Both the position numbers and the translations under genes were made by a program. This document shows, piece by piece, positions 26,191 through 35,119 of a stretch of DNA of 64,000 nucleotides. The notes beneath the pieces were generated by a model. The model worked only from the letters and a program-made list of their open reading frames with translations, searched no databases and had not been told where the DNA came from. Position 1 is the stretch's first letter; each line of letters begins with the position of its first letter. Source of the stretch: an uncultured Octadecabacter sp. (GTDB lineage: Bacteria > Pseudomonadota > Alphaproteobacteria > Rhodobacterales > Rhodobacteraceae); contig CALAGN010000040.1 of assembly GCA_937891785.1 (NCBI GenBank), forward strand, positions 1-64,000, read 5' to 3'.

Positions 26191-27183
26191 TCAACTCTCC
26201 CCTCCCACCAGCTCGCGCGCGATGACGCGGGCGATGGGCGCTGCTTGGGCGGCGGTCATGCGGTTGCGCATACGCGGATCATACAGCATTTTCAGCAGCA
26301 TTTCATCGTGTGTCGTGAGCAGGCCGAATTCTTCGTCGTCGTTAAAGATCGACGGGCGGGCCTGCGGGCTGTCGTTGGCCAAACCCAGACCTTGGGCGAT
26401 TTCTTCGTGGATGCACGCAATGCGCATCAGGTCGGGGTGTTCGCCGCGAATAAGGGCAACTGCGCGGGAATAACTGGCGTCGTTACCCTGGGAAAACGCG
26501 ACAACAAGGCAAAGGGTATCGCGCGGCAGTTCAAGGATCGCGCGCATGGTTGATGTGTTGATGTCGGGCACGATTGCGCGCAATTGCGCCTCGTATCCGC
26601 GCCTGTCGTCCTCATTCAGGATCAGCACATGGAAATTGGCATTCTCGCGGGCGGGTGTGATGCTAAGGCCGGTCAGACGCGCAAGCCGGTTGGCATAGCC
26701 GCGGACAGCGTTGGTGTCAGTGATGCGTTGATTGCTAGAAATGGTGTCGCCAAAAACGATATCCATGCGGATTGGGCGCTCCCAACGGCGAAGATTGCTA
26801 ATCGTCGGTTGGGCGCGAAAGCCGTCAGTTTCGGCGACGTATTCATCAAACAAAGCAATGCGCACGAAATTGCGCGCAAGTTGGGTGTCGGTAAAGGGCG
26901 TGTCTGGTCCGCCGCCATCAGTGCGAAGCAACCCCTGTCCCAAGAGGTCGTTTTGCAGACGCTGATAGTGAACTCGCAAGGCTGCGCTGTCTTGGCTGGC
27001 GGCATCCGGAAGGGTGATCGGGGTGGACATCGGTGGCAGTGGTTCGGTCAGCCCGCCAGGGCGCGAAGGGGGCACGGTGACCGGATCAGCGGACTGCAAA
27101 TCAATACAGGCCGTTAGTCCGGTCAGGGCTAAAAGCCCTAAACTGCGCAGGGCGAATCCTGCAATGTTTCCCGTGTTCCCCAA
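26191..27183 (-). CDS. DUF2927 lipoprotein, metalloprotease-like
   Basis: A 330-aa predicted lipoprotein: signal LRSLGLLALTGLTAC (Cys about residue 26), then a Pro-rich linker. The DUF2927 domain follows, with FVRIALFDEY, WERPIRMDIVF, and ACIHEEIAQGLGLANDSP. HEExxQxxGL resembles a zinc-protease helix, and a second His appears in TTHDEMLLKMLYDPRM. Proteolysis is inferred only. The TTG start at 27183 lies 4 nt after the telA stop with no clear Shine-Dalgarno site, so coupling to telA is likely and the exact start is uncertain. Confidence 0.78.
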   Translation of the reverse strand: MGNTGNIAGFALRSLGLLALTGLTACIDLQSADPVTVPPSRPGGLTEPLPPMSTPITLPDAASQDSAALRVHYQRLQNDLLGQGLLRTDGGGPDTPFTDTQLARNFVRIALFDEYVAETDGFRAQPTISNLRRWERPIRMDIVFGDTISSNQRITDTNAVRGYANRLARLTGLSITPARENANFHVLILNEDDRRGYEAQLRAIVPDINTSTMRAILELPRDTLCLVVAFSQGNDASYSRAVALIRGEHPDLMRIACIHEEIAQGLGLANDSPQARPSIFNDDEEFGLLTTHDEMLLKMLYDPRMRNRMTAAQAAPIARVIARELVGGES

Positions 27184-27187
27184 TCGT

Positions 27188-28390
27188 TTAAACCGCGCCG
27201 GCGGCTGTGCCGATGTTGTGGCCGGTGCCTGTGTCGCGCGCCTTAGCAGCAGATAGCGTCGCCTTAAGCTCGGCTTCCATTGCCTTAAGCTCGACTTCGG
27301 CTTTGGCCCGCTTGCGCTTGCCTTCGTCCGCGATCTGCAAGCTTTCTTCGATGGTGCCGATCAGGTCTGCGTTGGCCTTTTTGATCGCTTCGATATCGAA
27401 CACGCCGCGTTCCATTTCGGTGCGGATCATCTTGTTGGCGCTGCGCAGGTTTTCGGCGTTTGCAGTCAACAACTCGTTCGTCAGATCGTTGGCGTCACGT
27501 ACGGCCACGGCGGCTTCGGCGCTGCGCTGGATCGTGACCGCCTGCGCCAGCTGTGTTTCCCACAGCGGCACGGTGTTGATCAGCGTCGAGTTGATCTTGG
27601 TCACCAGTGACTTGTCGTTTTCCTGCACCAGCCGGATTGACGGCAGCGACTGCATCGTCACCTGACGGGTCAGTTTCAGATCGTGAACACGGCGTTCCAG
27701 ATCGTCTCGCGCAGCGCGCAAGTCGCGCAATTCCTGCGCTTTCATGACACCTTGATCTTCGGGGGCGGCTTCGACTTCGGCGACCTTGCTGGGGATGGTT
27801 TTGTCGTCGAGTTCCTTCAGCTTTGCTTCGCCAGCGGCGATGTAAAGCGCAAGCTCGTCATAAAACGCCAGCGTCTTGTCATAAAGCACATCAAGGCTTT
27901 CGATGTCTTTGAGCAGCACATGTTCGTGGCGCAAAAGATCATCAGTGACCTTGTCGATCTGGCCTTGCACGGTTTCGAATCGCGCGGCGAATTTCGCAGC
28001 CGGTGCGGCGCGGCCCAGCAGTTTTTCCCACCACGACCGTTTGCGACGCACATCCAGTTCGGACACGTTAAACCCGCGGATTGTTGTCACGATCTCGCGC
28101 AGGCTGTCACCGGCGGGGCCGACGTCTTTGTTGCGCACGCCTTGCAGCATAGACTGGCTAATCACCTGCAATTCCGCCTGTGCGGATGAGCCAAAGGAAA
28201 TGATCGAATTGGTGTCTTCCATGTCCAGTTCGGCCATGCGTTTGGTAATGGCAGTCGTGGTCTTTTTGTTTGCGCCTTCCAGCGTCACCAGCTCACCTTT
28301 TGGTTCGGCCAGCACAACAGCGGTGACTTTTTCAACTTCGGCCAGCGAGGCTTGTGCCTTTTGCATATTGTTCACAACGGTATCAGACAT
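27188..28390 (-). CDS. telA: TelA/YaaN family toxic anion resistance protein
   Basis: A 400-aa soluble, almost wholly helical protein of the TelA (KlaA/YaaN) family, associated with tellurite and other toxic-anion resistance. Characteristic segments: GVRNKDVGPAGDSLREIVTTIRGFNV, WWEKLLGRA, VHDLKLTRQVTMQSLPSIRLVQENDKSL and NTVPLWETQLAQAVTIQRSAEA. Long coiled-coil stretches cover the centre. It follows the XpaC-like gene by 21 nt, the same pairing as Bacillus yaaN-xpaC. AAGGGAC precedes ATG 28390. Confidence 0.92.
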   Translation of the reverse strand: MSDTVVNNMQKAQASLAEVEKVTAVVLAEPKGELVTLEGANKKTTTAITKRMAELDMEDTNSIISFGSSAQAELQVISQSMLQGVRNKDVGPAGDSLREIVTTIRGFNVSELDVRRKRSWWEKLLGRAAPAAKFAARFETVQGQIDKVTDDLLRHEHVLLKDIESLDVLYDKTLAFYDELALYIAAGEAKLKELDDKTIPSKVAEVEAAPEDQGVMKAQELRDLRAARDDLERRVHDLKLTRQVTMQSLPSIRLVQENDKSLVTKINSTLINTVPLWETQLAQAVTIQRSAEAAVAVRDANDLTNELLTANAENLRSANKMIRTEMERGVFDIEAIKKANADLIGTIEESLQIADEGKRKRAKAEVELKAMEAELKATLSAAKARDTGTGHNIGTAAGAV

Positions 28391-28411
28391 AATGTCCCTT
28401 TCTAGTGGGGC

Positions 28412-29293
28412 CTAAAGGCCTTCGCGCTGCAAACGATCGCGCAGCACTTTGATTTCAATGTCCATGTCACTGCGGTCGTCCAGCAACAGCTTTTCTGTTC
28501 TTGCGGCAAAATTCTGCTCAAGATCGCCGAGCAGGACTTCGTAATCCGCGCGCGCATCTGCGTCGTGATTGCGCTGGTAAAAATCCACAAATTTGACCGA
28601 CGCGTCGCGTGCCCCCATCAGATAGACGCCCAAGAATTTGCGGGCACCCGTCAGATCGCGCGGGTCTTCTTCGACGGTGCGGATCATGCGACGGGCGGCG
28701 GATTGAAACGCGGCGACGCGCAAATCAAGTGGGCGATCCTTGAGCGTGGCGATATGATCGGCCATGGCGCGCAAATGCGCCTCGGCCTCGTCGACGACGC
28801 GGGCCACGCGATCTTGCTGAAAGGTGTCGATGCCCTCCATGCGTTTGTCGCGCAACGGATCAATACCAAAAGCCGCCACATGCAGCGCGCCGGCAATGAC
28901 GGCATAAAGCATGCCGGCAATCACGCTTGGGTCAGTCGCATAGCTGGCAAGCCCAGCGCCGAGCCCCGTCACAACGGCTGCCAAGGCTTTGCGCGGCAGG
29001 GCAGGGCGGCGCGCAACCTTGCGGGCATCATAAGCCGCCGTGGCACGTAACCCATCGCGCAGCAGCCAGGCACCCAAAGTCAGCAATCCTGCTGCAACCA
29101 GCCCCATCGCAAGGCCAGCGGCCCCCTCGTTCAAAGAGGTAAAGACCAGAATGACAGGGGGCACGAACAACAGGTTTGCACGCGCGCCAGCCGCATCGAC
29201 TTTGCGTTCGTCAATCATTTCGGGCAACTGTGCACCGCGTTTATCGGGCCCGCGCCCATCCGGGCTATGTGCCCCGCCAAATCGTTTTGCCAT
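28412..29293 (-). CDS. XpaC-like (5-bromo-4-chloroindolyl phosphate hydrolysis) protein
   Basis: A 293-aa XpaC-family membrane protein. Two hydrophobic hairpins lie near residues 37-82 (LLFVPPVILVFTSLN; GLAMGLVAAGLLTLGAWLL) and 100-145 (AAVVTGLGAGLASYA; MLYAVIAGALHVAAF). They are followed by a helical cytoplasmic domain (RMIRTVEEDPRDLTGARKFL, LGVYLMGARDASVKF) matching the XpaC conserved part. Despite the name, phosphatase activity is not evident. It partners with TelA by position and is translationally coupled to a 25-residue membrane peptide (3 nt gap). Confidence 0.85.
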   Translation of the reverse strand: MAKRFGGAHSPDGRGPDKRGAQLPEMIDERKVDAAGARANLLFVPPVILVFTSLNEGAAGLAMGLVAAGLLTLGAWLLRDGLRATAAYDARKVARRPALPRKALAAVVTGLGAGLASYATDPSVIAGMLYAVIAGALHVAAFGIDPLRDKRMEGIDTFQQDRVARVVDEAEAHLRAMADHIATLKDRPLDLRVAAFQSAARRMIRTVEEDPRDLTGARKFLGVYLMGARDASVKFVDFYQRNHDADARADYEVLLGDLEQNFAARTEKLLLDDRSDMDIEIKVLRDRLQREGL

Positions 29294-29296
29294 GCC

Positions 29297-29374
29297 CTAA
29301 AGCCCCGCGATCCAGCCGGTCGATATCCCGACAAGCAGCAGGAAAAGTGCGCCATATGCTACGTTTTTGATCAT
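29297..29374 (-). CDS. 25-residue transmembrane micro-protein
   Basis: ATG 29374 is preceded by AGGAG at 8 nt and opens a 25-codon frame (MIKNVAYGALFLLL ... STGWIAGL) ending in TAG, 3 nt before the xpaC-like ATG. It has a Lys at the N-side, then an almost continuous hydrophobic helix, so it is a single-pass membrane peptide. Strong ribosome site, tight spacing and clear hydrophobicity support it as a real gene too short for routine calling. Role unknown; a leader or small subunit for the XpaC-TelA module is possible. Confidence 0.65.
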   Translation of the reverse strand: MIKNVAYGALFLLLVGISTGWIAGL

Positions 29375-29429
29375 GATTACGCTCCTGATCGCAAGTTTAC
29401 GCCCCTAAGATAGTCTGCGCCAAGCATGT

Positions 29430-30275
29430 TTACGAGTGCTCTTGCAATGCGGTGCGTTCCGCGTTGAGTTTGCGGCTATAACCGGATTGCAGCACTTCGA
29501 CGGCAACCAGCACGAGCACCGAGAAGTAGAACGTCGATTTCGACATCGGCACGATTTCCTGACCAAAGACCCTTAGCGCCTGCAACTTGGCCTCGTCATG
29601 GGGCATGCCCATCGCCTCAAGGCCATGCACAGCGGCCTGACCGGATTCACCCAACAAGACGACACCGACGATCAGCAGGATAAACAGGCCCAAAACTTCA
29701 TACATGCGGTTCTTTTGCAGAAATCTGGTCACCCCGTCGGCCAGCAACAGCATAGCCAGCCCGCTGAGGATGATCGCGATCGCAAGGATCGGAAAAACAT
29801 CCGTAATGGCGATCGCCGACAGCACAGAATCAAACGAGAAGATCAGGTTCATCATCACAATCAAAACGACGACCTGCGTGGCGGATTTCGAGGACTTCCC
29901 ATCGACATCGTGATCAAGACGATCAATCGACAGCATATGGCCGATTTCTTTGACGGCCGTATACATGATGAATGCGCCGCCAACGATGAACACGCAGGTG
30001 GCAAAGTTCACGCTGCCCTCGATCACACCGACCCAAGTGAATTCATAGAACGGGGCGTTCAAGGCATTCAGCAATTGGATGATCACAAACAGCAGCACGA
30101 CCCGCAGGGCGACGGCGATGATGATACCCCATGTGCGCACGGCTTTTTGCTGCGCGACAGGCGCACGCTGGCTTTCGATCGAGATATAAAGCAGGTTGTC
30201 GAACCCCAGAACCGCCTGCAAAAAGCAAAGCATCAGCAGGTTGGTCGCGTTTTCAAATGTCACAAGGTCGGCCAT
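29430..30275 (-). CDS. TerC family integral membrane protein
   Basis: A 281-aa TerC-family protein with about seven hydrophobic helices and the two signature half-repeats with Asp in the membrane: LQAVLGFDNLLYISIES near residue 15 and MNLIFSFDSVLSAIAITDVF near 140. TerC proteins are implicated in metal-ion (manganese) efflux and tellurite resistance. ATG 30275 follows GGGGAT; extension upstream is unlikely. It heads the Ter/TelA/XpaC run, 60 nt after rluB and 55 nt before the micro-protein. Confidence 0.92.
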   Translation of the reverse strand: MADLVTFENATNLLMLCFLQAVLGFDNLLYISIESQRAPVAQQKAVRTWGIIIAVALRVVLLFVIIQLLNALNAPFYEFTWVGVIEGSVNFATCVFIVGGAFIMYTAVKEIGHMLSIDRLDHDVDGKSSKSATQVVVLIVMMNLIFSFDSVLSAIAITDVFPILAIAIILSGLAMLLLADGVTRFLQKNRMYEVLGLFILLIVGVVLLGESGQAAVHGLEAMGMPHDEAKLQALRVFGQEIVPMSKSTFYFSVLVLVAVEVLQSGYSRKLNAERTALQEHS

Positions 30276-30335
30276 GTCGTATCCCCAATTGTCGTGTTGG
30301 CTCCAAAATGCACACCACAGCAAACGGGGCAAGGT

Positions 30336-31166
30336 TCAACTGCGCGAGTTTTTCCCCCCTTTAGGGGCTGATTTCGCGTTTCTGGGCGCAGATTTTGTGA
30401 CGTTGCGCCGTGTGCGTTGCGGTTGCGGGCGCTCGGACAGCCCAAGCTGGTCGCGCACGACCCGCGACTTAAGCTCTTCAACTTCGCCCTGTTTAAGGTT
30501 GCCCAGTTGGAACGGGCCATAGCTGATACGGATAAGCCGGTTCACGACCACACCGATCGCTTCCATAGTCAGGCGGATCTCGCGGTTCTTGCCTTCGCGG
30601 ATCGACACGGTGAGCCACGCATTCGCGCCTTGTTGGCGGTCAAACGTGACTTCCATCGGCAGATAATTGATCCCCTCGAAGGTGATCCCTTTGCGCAGCT
30701 GATCCAGCTTCGCTTCGCTGACCGATCCGTTGATCCGCACGCGGTAGCGTCGCAGCCAGCCGGTACTAGGTAGCTCCAACCTGCGCTTGATCGCGCCATC
30801 ATTGGTCAACACCAGCAGACCTTCGGAATTGATATCCAACCGGCCCACAGACATGACGCGAGGCAAGCCTTCGGGCAGTGCGTCAAACACCGTCTCGCGG
30901 CCCTTTTCGTCACGCTCGGTCGTCACAAGGCCGGTAGGTTTGTGATATAGCCAGATGCGCGGCGGATCGGGTTCGCCCACGGGCTTGCCATCAACCACGA
31001 TCTTGTCACGCGGCGTCACGTTCAACGCAGGGCTGTCGATCACCTTGCCATTTACGCGTACGCGTCCCGATTCGATCATGCGTTCGGCTTCGCGGCGACT
31101 GGCAATACCAGCGCGCGACAAGACTTTGGCGATACGGTCGCCTTCGGGTGTGGGCGTGTCATTCAT
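30336..31166 (-). CDS. rluB: 23S rRNA pseudouridine synthase B-type
   Basis: A 276-aa RsuA/RluB-family enzyme. An N-terminal S4 domain (RIAKVLSRAGIASRREAERMIESGRVRVNG) precedes the catalytic domain. The catalytic Asp is in VGRLDINSEGLLVLTNDG, with REGKNREIRLTMEAIG downstream. The C-terminus is Arg/Lys rich. It modifies 23S rRNA (U2605 region in E. coli RluB); RluE/F-type specificity cannot be excluded. Start ATG 31166 follows GGCAGGCGG. Confidence 0.92.
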   Translation of the reverse strand: MNDTPTPEGDRIAKVLSRAGIASRREAERMIESGRVRVNGKVIDSPALNVTPRDKIVVDGKPVGEPDPPRIWLYHKPTGLVTTERDEKGRETVFDALPEGLPRVMSVGRLDINSEGLLVLTNDGAIKRRLELPSTGWLRRYRVRINGSVSEAKLDQLRKGITFEGINYLPMEVTFDRQQGANAWLTVSIREGKNREIRLTMEAIGVVVNRLIRISYGPFQLGNLKQGEVEELKSRVVRDQLGLSERPQPQRTRRNVTKSAPRNAKSAPKGGKNSRS

Positions 31167-31312
31167 CCGCCTGCCATAATCGCGCAAGCGACATTGCGCA
31201 ATCGGCTTGTGGCCCGCGACACCACGCGCATCCCCTATTCTTCTGTTCAAATCCACTCCCATCGGAGGCATCCGCCCTTTGCAAGCCCGCGTGACCCGCC
31301 TAATGATGGACT

Positions 31313-31762
31313 ATGTCATTTCGCAGCCACATGGAGACCGCCTTGGCCGAGGCCCGCGCCGCCGCCATTCGTGGCGAAGTGCCCGTCGGCGCGGTGATCG
31401 TCGATGCCAGCGGCACGGTCATCGCTAGTGCAGGCAACCGGACCTGTGAACTCAACGACCCCACTGCGCATGCCGAAATCCTTGCGATCCGTGCGGCCTG
31501 TGCTGCCTTGGGGCGCGAACGGCTGGTCGATCATGATCTTTACGTTACGCTCGAACCTTGCCCGATGTGCGCTGCCGCAATCAGCAACGCCCGCATTGCG
31601 CGGCTTTACTATGGGGCTAGTGATCCAAAATCGGGCGGGATCGCGCAGGGTCCGCGCGTGTTTGCGCACCCGCAATGCCACCATCGCCCCGAAGTGTACG
31701 ACGGCATCGCGGGCATCGAAAGCGAGGCCATGTTGCACAAATTCTTTTCAGAGCGCCGTTGA
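31313..31762 (+). CDS. tadA: tRNA adenosine(34) deaminase
   Basis: A 149-aa cytidine-deaminase-fold enzyme that makes inosine at the tRNA-Arg(ACG) wobble position. Zinc site: HAE in DPTAHAEILAIRAA and PCPMC in LEPCPMCAAAI. The length is typical of TadA. The C-terminal 15 nt overlap the convergent UPF0173 gene. Confidence 0.95.
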   Translation: MSFRSHMETALAEARAAAIRGEVPVGAVIVDASGTVIASAGNRTCELNDPTAHAEILAIRAACAALGRERLVDHDLYVTLEPCPMCAAAISNARIARLYYGASDPKSGGIAQGPRVFAHPQCHHRPEVYDGIAGIESEAMLHKFFSERR

Positions 31763-32461
31763 AGGCGAGAGCGTGATCACGTCCATCACCTCGGGCGTCA
31801 ACACGTTCACGTTTGGCAGGGCGGCGACCAATGCATCAGCCGATTGTTCTAGGATTGGAAAGGTTTTGTAGTGGCATGGGATCAATGTCGTAAAATTGAA
31901 GTAGCGTTTGGCGGCATAAGCAGCCCGCGCCATATCCATCGTGTAGTGCCCACCCGCGCAAAGTATCCCCACATCGGGTTTGTGCAAATCGCCCATCCAT
32001 TCCATGTCGGCCATGATATCGGTGTCACCGCTAAAGTAGATCGTGTGGCTGTCGCCTGCGATCATATATCCGGCTTCGGATCCGGCATAGGTCGGGCGGC
32101 CGCCGTCAAAGTCGATGCTGGACGAATGGCAGGCATTCACCATGGTGACCTTAACGCCGCCAAGGTCGATCGTGCCACCTTTGCCAAAACCGATCGTTTT
32201 TACACGTTCGGTCTGACCCCAATAGTTGGACAATTCGTGGATGCACAGAATCGGGATATCCAGTTCCCGCGCGATCTCAAGCGTGTTGCCCGCGTGATCC
32301 CCGTGCCCGTGTGAGAGCAGGATATGGGTCGCGCCTGCAATTGCCCTCGCGCGCTGATCTTCCGGGAAAGCGGGATTTCCTGATAGCCAAGGATCAAGCA
32401 GCAAGACCCTGCCACCAATTTCGATCCGGAAACTCGAATGTCCAAGCCAGATAATGTTCAT
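31748..32461 (-). CDS. UPF0173 metal-dependent hydrolase
   Basis: A 237-aa metallo-beta-lactamase-fold protein beginning MNIIWLGHSSFRIE. The metal motif is SHGHGDHAG, with further ligands in VNACHSSSIDFDGG, FSGDTDIMADM and LIPCHYKTFPIL. The UPF0173/UlaG-like group has unknown physiological substrate. AGGAGG precedes the start. It overlaps tadA tail to tail. Confidence 0.92.
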   Translation of the reverse strand: MNIIWLGHSSFRIEIGGRVLLLDPWLSGNPAFPEDQRARAIAGATHILLSHGHGDHAGNTLEIARELDIPILCIHELSNYWGQTERVKTIGFGKGGTIDLGGVKVTMVNACHSSSIDFDGGRPTYAGSEAGYMIAGDSHTIYFSGDTDIMADMEWMGDLHKPDVGILCAGGHYTMDMARAAYAAKRYFNFTTLIPCHYKTFPILEQSADALVAALPNVNVLTPEVMDVITLSPSTAL

Positions 32462-32586
32462 TATTGCCTCCTGTAGCTTCGTCTATAGTGTAGCCGCGCC
32501 TGCGGGTATTACTAGATCGCCGCAGCACCTTGCGACCTGTGTCGGGGGGCGGTAAATGCGACCAAGCAACACAAACGGAGAGACCC

Positions 32587-32874
32587 ATGTCAATAGACAC
32601 GGATACAGCCCGCAAAGTGGCGAAACTTGCCCGCATCAGGGTTCAAGAAGACGCGCTTCCTGCATTGGCTTCGGAATTCAGCGCGATCCTCGGCTTTATT
32701 GAACAGCTTAACGAGGTCGATGTCGAAGGCGTTGAACCAATGACATCTGTGACACCCCAGCGCCTGAAACGGCGTGATGATGTGGTGACCGACGGCGATC
32801 AACAGGCGGCCGTACTGGCCAATGCGCCCGATGCCCGCGAAGGGTTTTTTGCCGTGCCAAAGGTAGTTGAATAA
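32587..32874 (+). CDS. gatC: Asp/Glu-tRNA amidotransferase subunit C
   Basis: A 95-aa Gat[20 protein letters not shown] followed by [22 protein letters not shown] and FFAVPKVVE at the C-terminus, all family landmarks. GatC stabilises GatA in the complex that converts Glu-tRNA(Gln) to Gln-tRNA(Gln), or Asp-tRNA(Asn) to Asn-tRNA(Asn). The start is ATG 32587 after GGAGAG. It shares TAATG with gatA. Confidence 0.96.
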   Translation: MSIDTDTARKVAKLARIRVQEDALPALASEFSAILGFIEQLNEVDVEGVEPMTSVTPQRLKRRDDVVTDGDQQAAVLANAPDAREGFFAVPKVVE

Positions 32875-34352
32875 TGAGCGATCTTACAAAACTGACGATC
32901 AGTGCCGCCCGTGATGCCCTGCGCAAGGGTGATCTGACCAGCGTCGAACTTACGGCCGCTTGCCTGACGGAAATTGATGCAGCCGATGCGCTGAACGCTT
33001 TCGTGCACAAAACGCCTGAAATAGCGATGGAACAGGCCAAAGCCGCAGATGCGCGCCAAGGTGCGGATGCACCATTGCTGAACGGTATCCCCTTGGGGAT
33101 TAAGGACTTGTTTTGCACAAAAGGTGTTGCGTCACAGGCTGGCAGCCGCATTCTTGAAGGGTTCAAGCCTGAATACGAAAGCACAGTCACCACACAGTTG
33201 TTTGATGCTGGTGCGGTCATGCTGGGCAAGCTGAACATGGACGAATTTGCCATGGGCTCCAGCAACGAAACCTCGACCTATGGCGATGCCGTGAACCCGT
33301 GGAAAGTTGACGATCGCGCCCTGACGCCGGGTGGTTCCTCGGGCGGGTCAGCAAGTGCAGTTGCCGCTGATCTCTGCCTTGGCGCGACAGGCACGGATAC
33401 GGGCGGATCAATTCGCCAGCCCGCCGCCTTTACCGGCATAACGGGCATCAAGCCCACTTATGGCCGCGTCAGCCGCTGGGGCATCGTTGCCTTTGCGTCC
33501 AGCCTCGATCAGGCGGGCCCGATGACCAAAGACGTGCGCGATGCAGCGATTATGTTGCAAGCCATGTGCGGCCACGATCCAAAGGACAGCACCAGCGCCG
33601 ATCTGGCCGTGCCCGACTTCGAGGCAGCCCTGACGGGCGATATTCGCGGCAAAACCATCGGTATTCCCAAAGAATATCATATGGAAGGTATCCCCGCCGA
33701 GATTGAAAAACTTTGGGCCGATGGCACCGCAATGCTGAAAGACGCCGGAGCGAAAATCGTTGATATCACCCTGCCACACACCAAATACGCGCTGCCTGCC
33801 TATTATGTGATCGCCCCTGCCGAAGCCTCAAGCAACCTTGCGCGCTATGACGGCGTGCGCTTTGGCCACCGCGCGAAACTGGACGCAGGTGATGGTATCA
33901 CCGAGATGTATGAAAAAACTCGCGCCGAAGGCTTTGGTCACGAGGTTCAGCGCCGCGTGATGATCGGCACATATGTGCTGTCGGCCGGTTTTTATGACGC
34001 CTATTACAACCGCGCTCGCAAGGTCCGCACGCTGATCAAGCAAGACTTTGAAAACGTGTTTGCGCAGGGTGTTGATGCTATCTTGACGCCTGCGACCCCG
34101 TCAGCTGCTTTTGGATTGGGAGACATGACCGACGCCGATCCAGTGCAAATGTATCTTAATGATGTGTTTACGGTTACCGTGAACCTTGCGGGTCTTCCCG
34201 GCATCGCTGTGCCTGCAGGGCTGGACCGTCAGGGTCTACCGCTTGGCCTGCAACTGATCGGGCGTCCATGGGAAGAGGCGGATTTGCTGAATACCGCTTA
34301 CTCTCTGGAACGTGCTGCGGGATTTGTAGCCAAGCCTGCCAAGTGGTGGTAA
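32874..34352 (+). CDS. gatA: Asp/Glu-tRNA amidotransferase subunit A
   Basis: A 492-aa amidase-signature enzyme that releases ammonia from glutamine for GatB. The Ser-cisSer-Lys triad is seen: Lys in [10 protein letters not shown], and the Ser pair in [18 protein letters not shown] and [14 protein letters not shown]. The C-terminus [19 protein letters not shown] is typical. GatB is not in the window. The first codon overlaps the gatC stop. Confidence 0.97.
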   Translation: MSDLTKLTISAARDALRKGDLTSVELTAACLTEIDAADALNAFVHKTPEIAMEQAKAADARQGADAPLLNGIPLGIKDLFCTKGVASQAGSRILEGFKPEYESTVTTQLFDAGAVMLGKLNMDEFAMGSSNETSTYGDAVNPWKVDDRALTPGGSSGGSASAVAADLCLGATGTDTGGSIRQPAAFTGITGIKPTYGRVSRWGIVAFASSLDQAGPMTKDVRDAAIMLQAMCGHDPKDSTSADLAVPDFEAALTGDIRGKTIGIPKEYHMEGIPAEIEKLWADGTAMLKDAGAKIVDITLPHTKYALPAYYVIAPAEASSNLARYDGVRFGHRAKLDAGDGITEMYEKTRAEGFGHEVQRRVMIGTYVLSAGFYDAYYNRARKVRTLIKQDFENVFAQGVDAILTPATPSAAFGLGDMTDADPVQMYLNDVFTVTVNLAGLPGIAVPAGLDRQGLPLGLQLIGRPWEEADLLNTAYSLERAAGFVAKPAKWW

Positions 34353-34384
34353 GAGCCGCGATAGACAAAAAGGCAGGACCTGTT

Positions 34385-35119
34385 GTGAAGAAGTATCTGA
34401 TTTTGGGTATGGCATGTGCCACGCTCGCCAATTGTGCCCAGCCAGTTCCTGACAGTGGCGCGGGCGTTGGGTTTGGTGACTACGCCCAATACGAGGTTGA
34501 GCGTGCGCGCCGCGAGGCCCTTTTGCAGAGTGGTACGTCGCCCGCTGGTGCGCCGATGGATGCGACAGCAGGTGTTTTGCCGTCAGCCCCCGCCGTAAGC
34601 ACTGGCGCGATTGCATCAACCGAGCTGGCTGCAGCCGGAATTGGTGGGCAAGCCACTGCTCCTGTTATTGGCCGCGCCGGTTTGGACGCCACGCCGGGCA
34701 ATGCCCCACCTGTGATCGTTGAATCAGCCGGAATTTCAGACGAACAGAGCTTTGATGCTGTTGCAGGTCGCGAAAGCATTCAATCTGACGCCGATCGCCG
34801 CGCGGCCCAAGCTGCCGCTTATGAGGTGATTGCCCCCACCGCAGTGCCAACACGCGATGGCAATGTGGGGCCAAATATCGTGCAATATGCATTGCAGACG
34901 ACAAATGCCAAAGGCGTCGAGACCTATCGCCGCTTGGGTCTGTCGGGCCAATCACGGTTCCAGCGCAATTGCGCAGACTACCGGTCCCCCGACGAGGCGC
35001 AGCGCGATTTCTTAAGCCGTGGTGGCCCCAATCGCGATACGCGCGGGATTGATCCCGATGGCGACGGCTTTGCATGTGGCTGGGATCCGGCACCTTTCCG
35101 ACTGGCAGCAGGCAACTGA
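34385..35119 (+). CDS. Lipoprotein with excalibur-like calcium motif
   Basis: A 244-aa predicted lipoprotein. GTG 34385, preceded by AGGAC, gives signal MKKYLILGMACATLANC (Cys 17). A long Ala/Gly/Pro-rich, low-complexity middle follows. The C-terminal 45 residues carry a Cys pair and DPDGDGFACGWDP, like the excalibur calcium-binding motif (DxDxDGxxC). The function is unknown; a cell-envelope role fits the adjacent amidase, which it overlaps or abuts. Confidence 0.72.
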   Translation: MKKYLILGMACATLANCAQPVPDSGAGVGFGDYAQYEVERARREALLQSGTSPAGAPMDATAGVLPSAPAVSTGAIASTELAAAGIGGQATAPVIGRAGLDATPGNAPPVIVESAGISDEQSFDAVAGRESIQSDADRRAAQAAAYEVIAPTAVPTRDGNVGPNIVQYALQTTNAKGVETYRRLGLSGQSRFQRNCADYRSPDEAQRDFLSRGGPNRDTRGIDPDGDGFACGWDPAPFRLAAGN

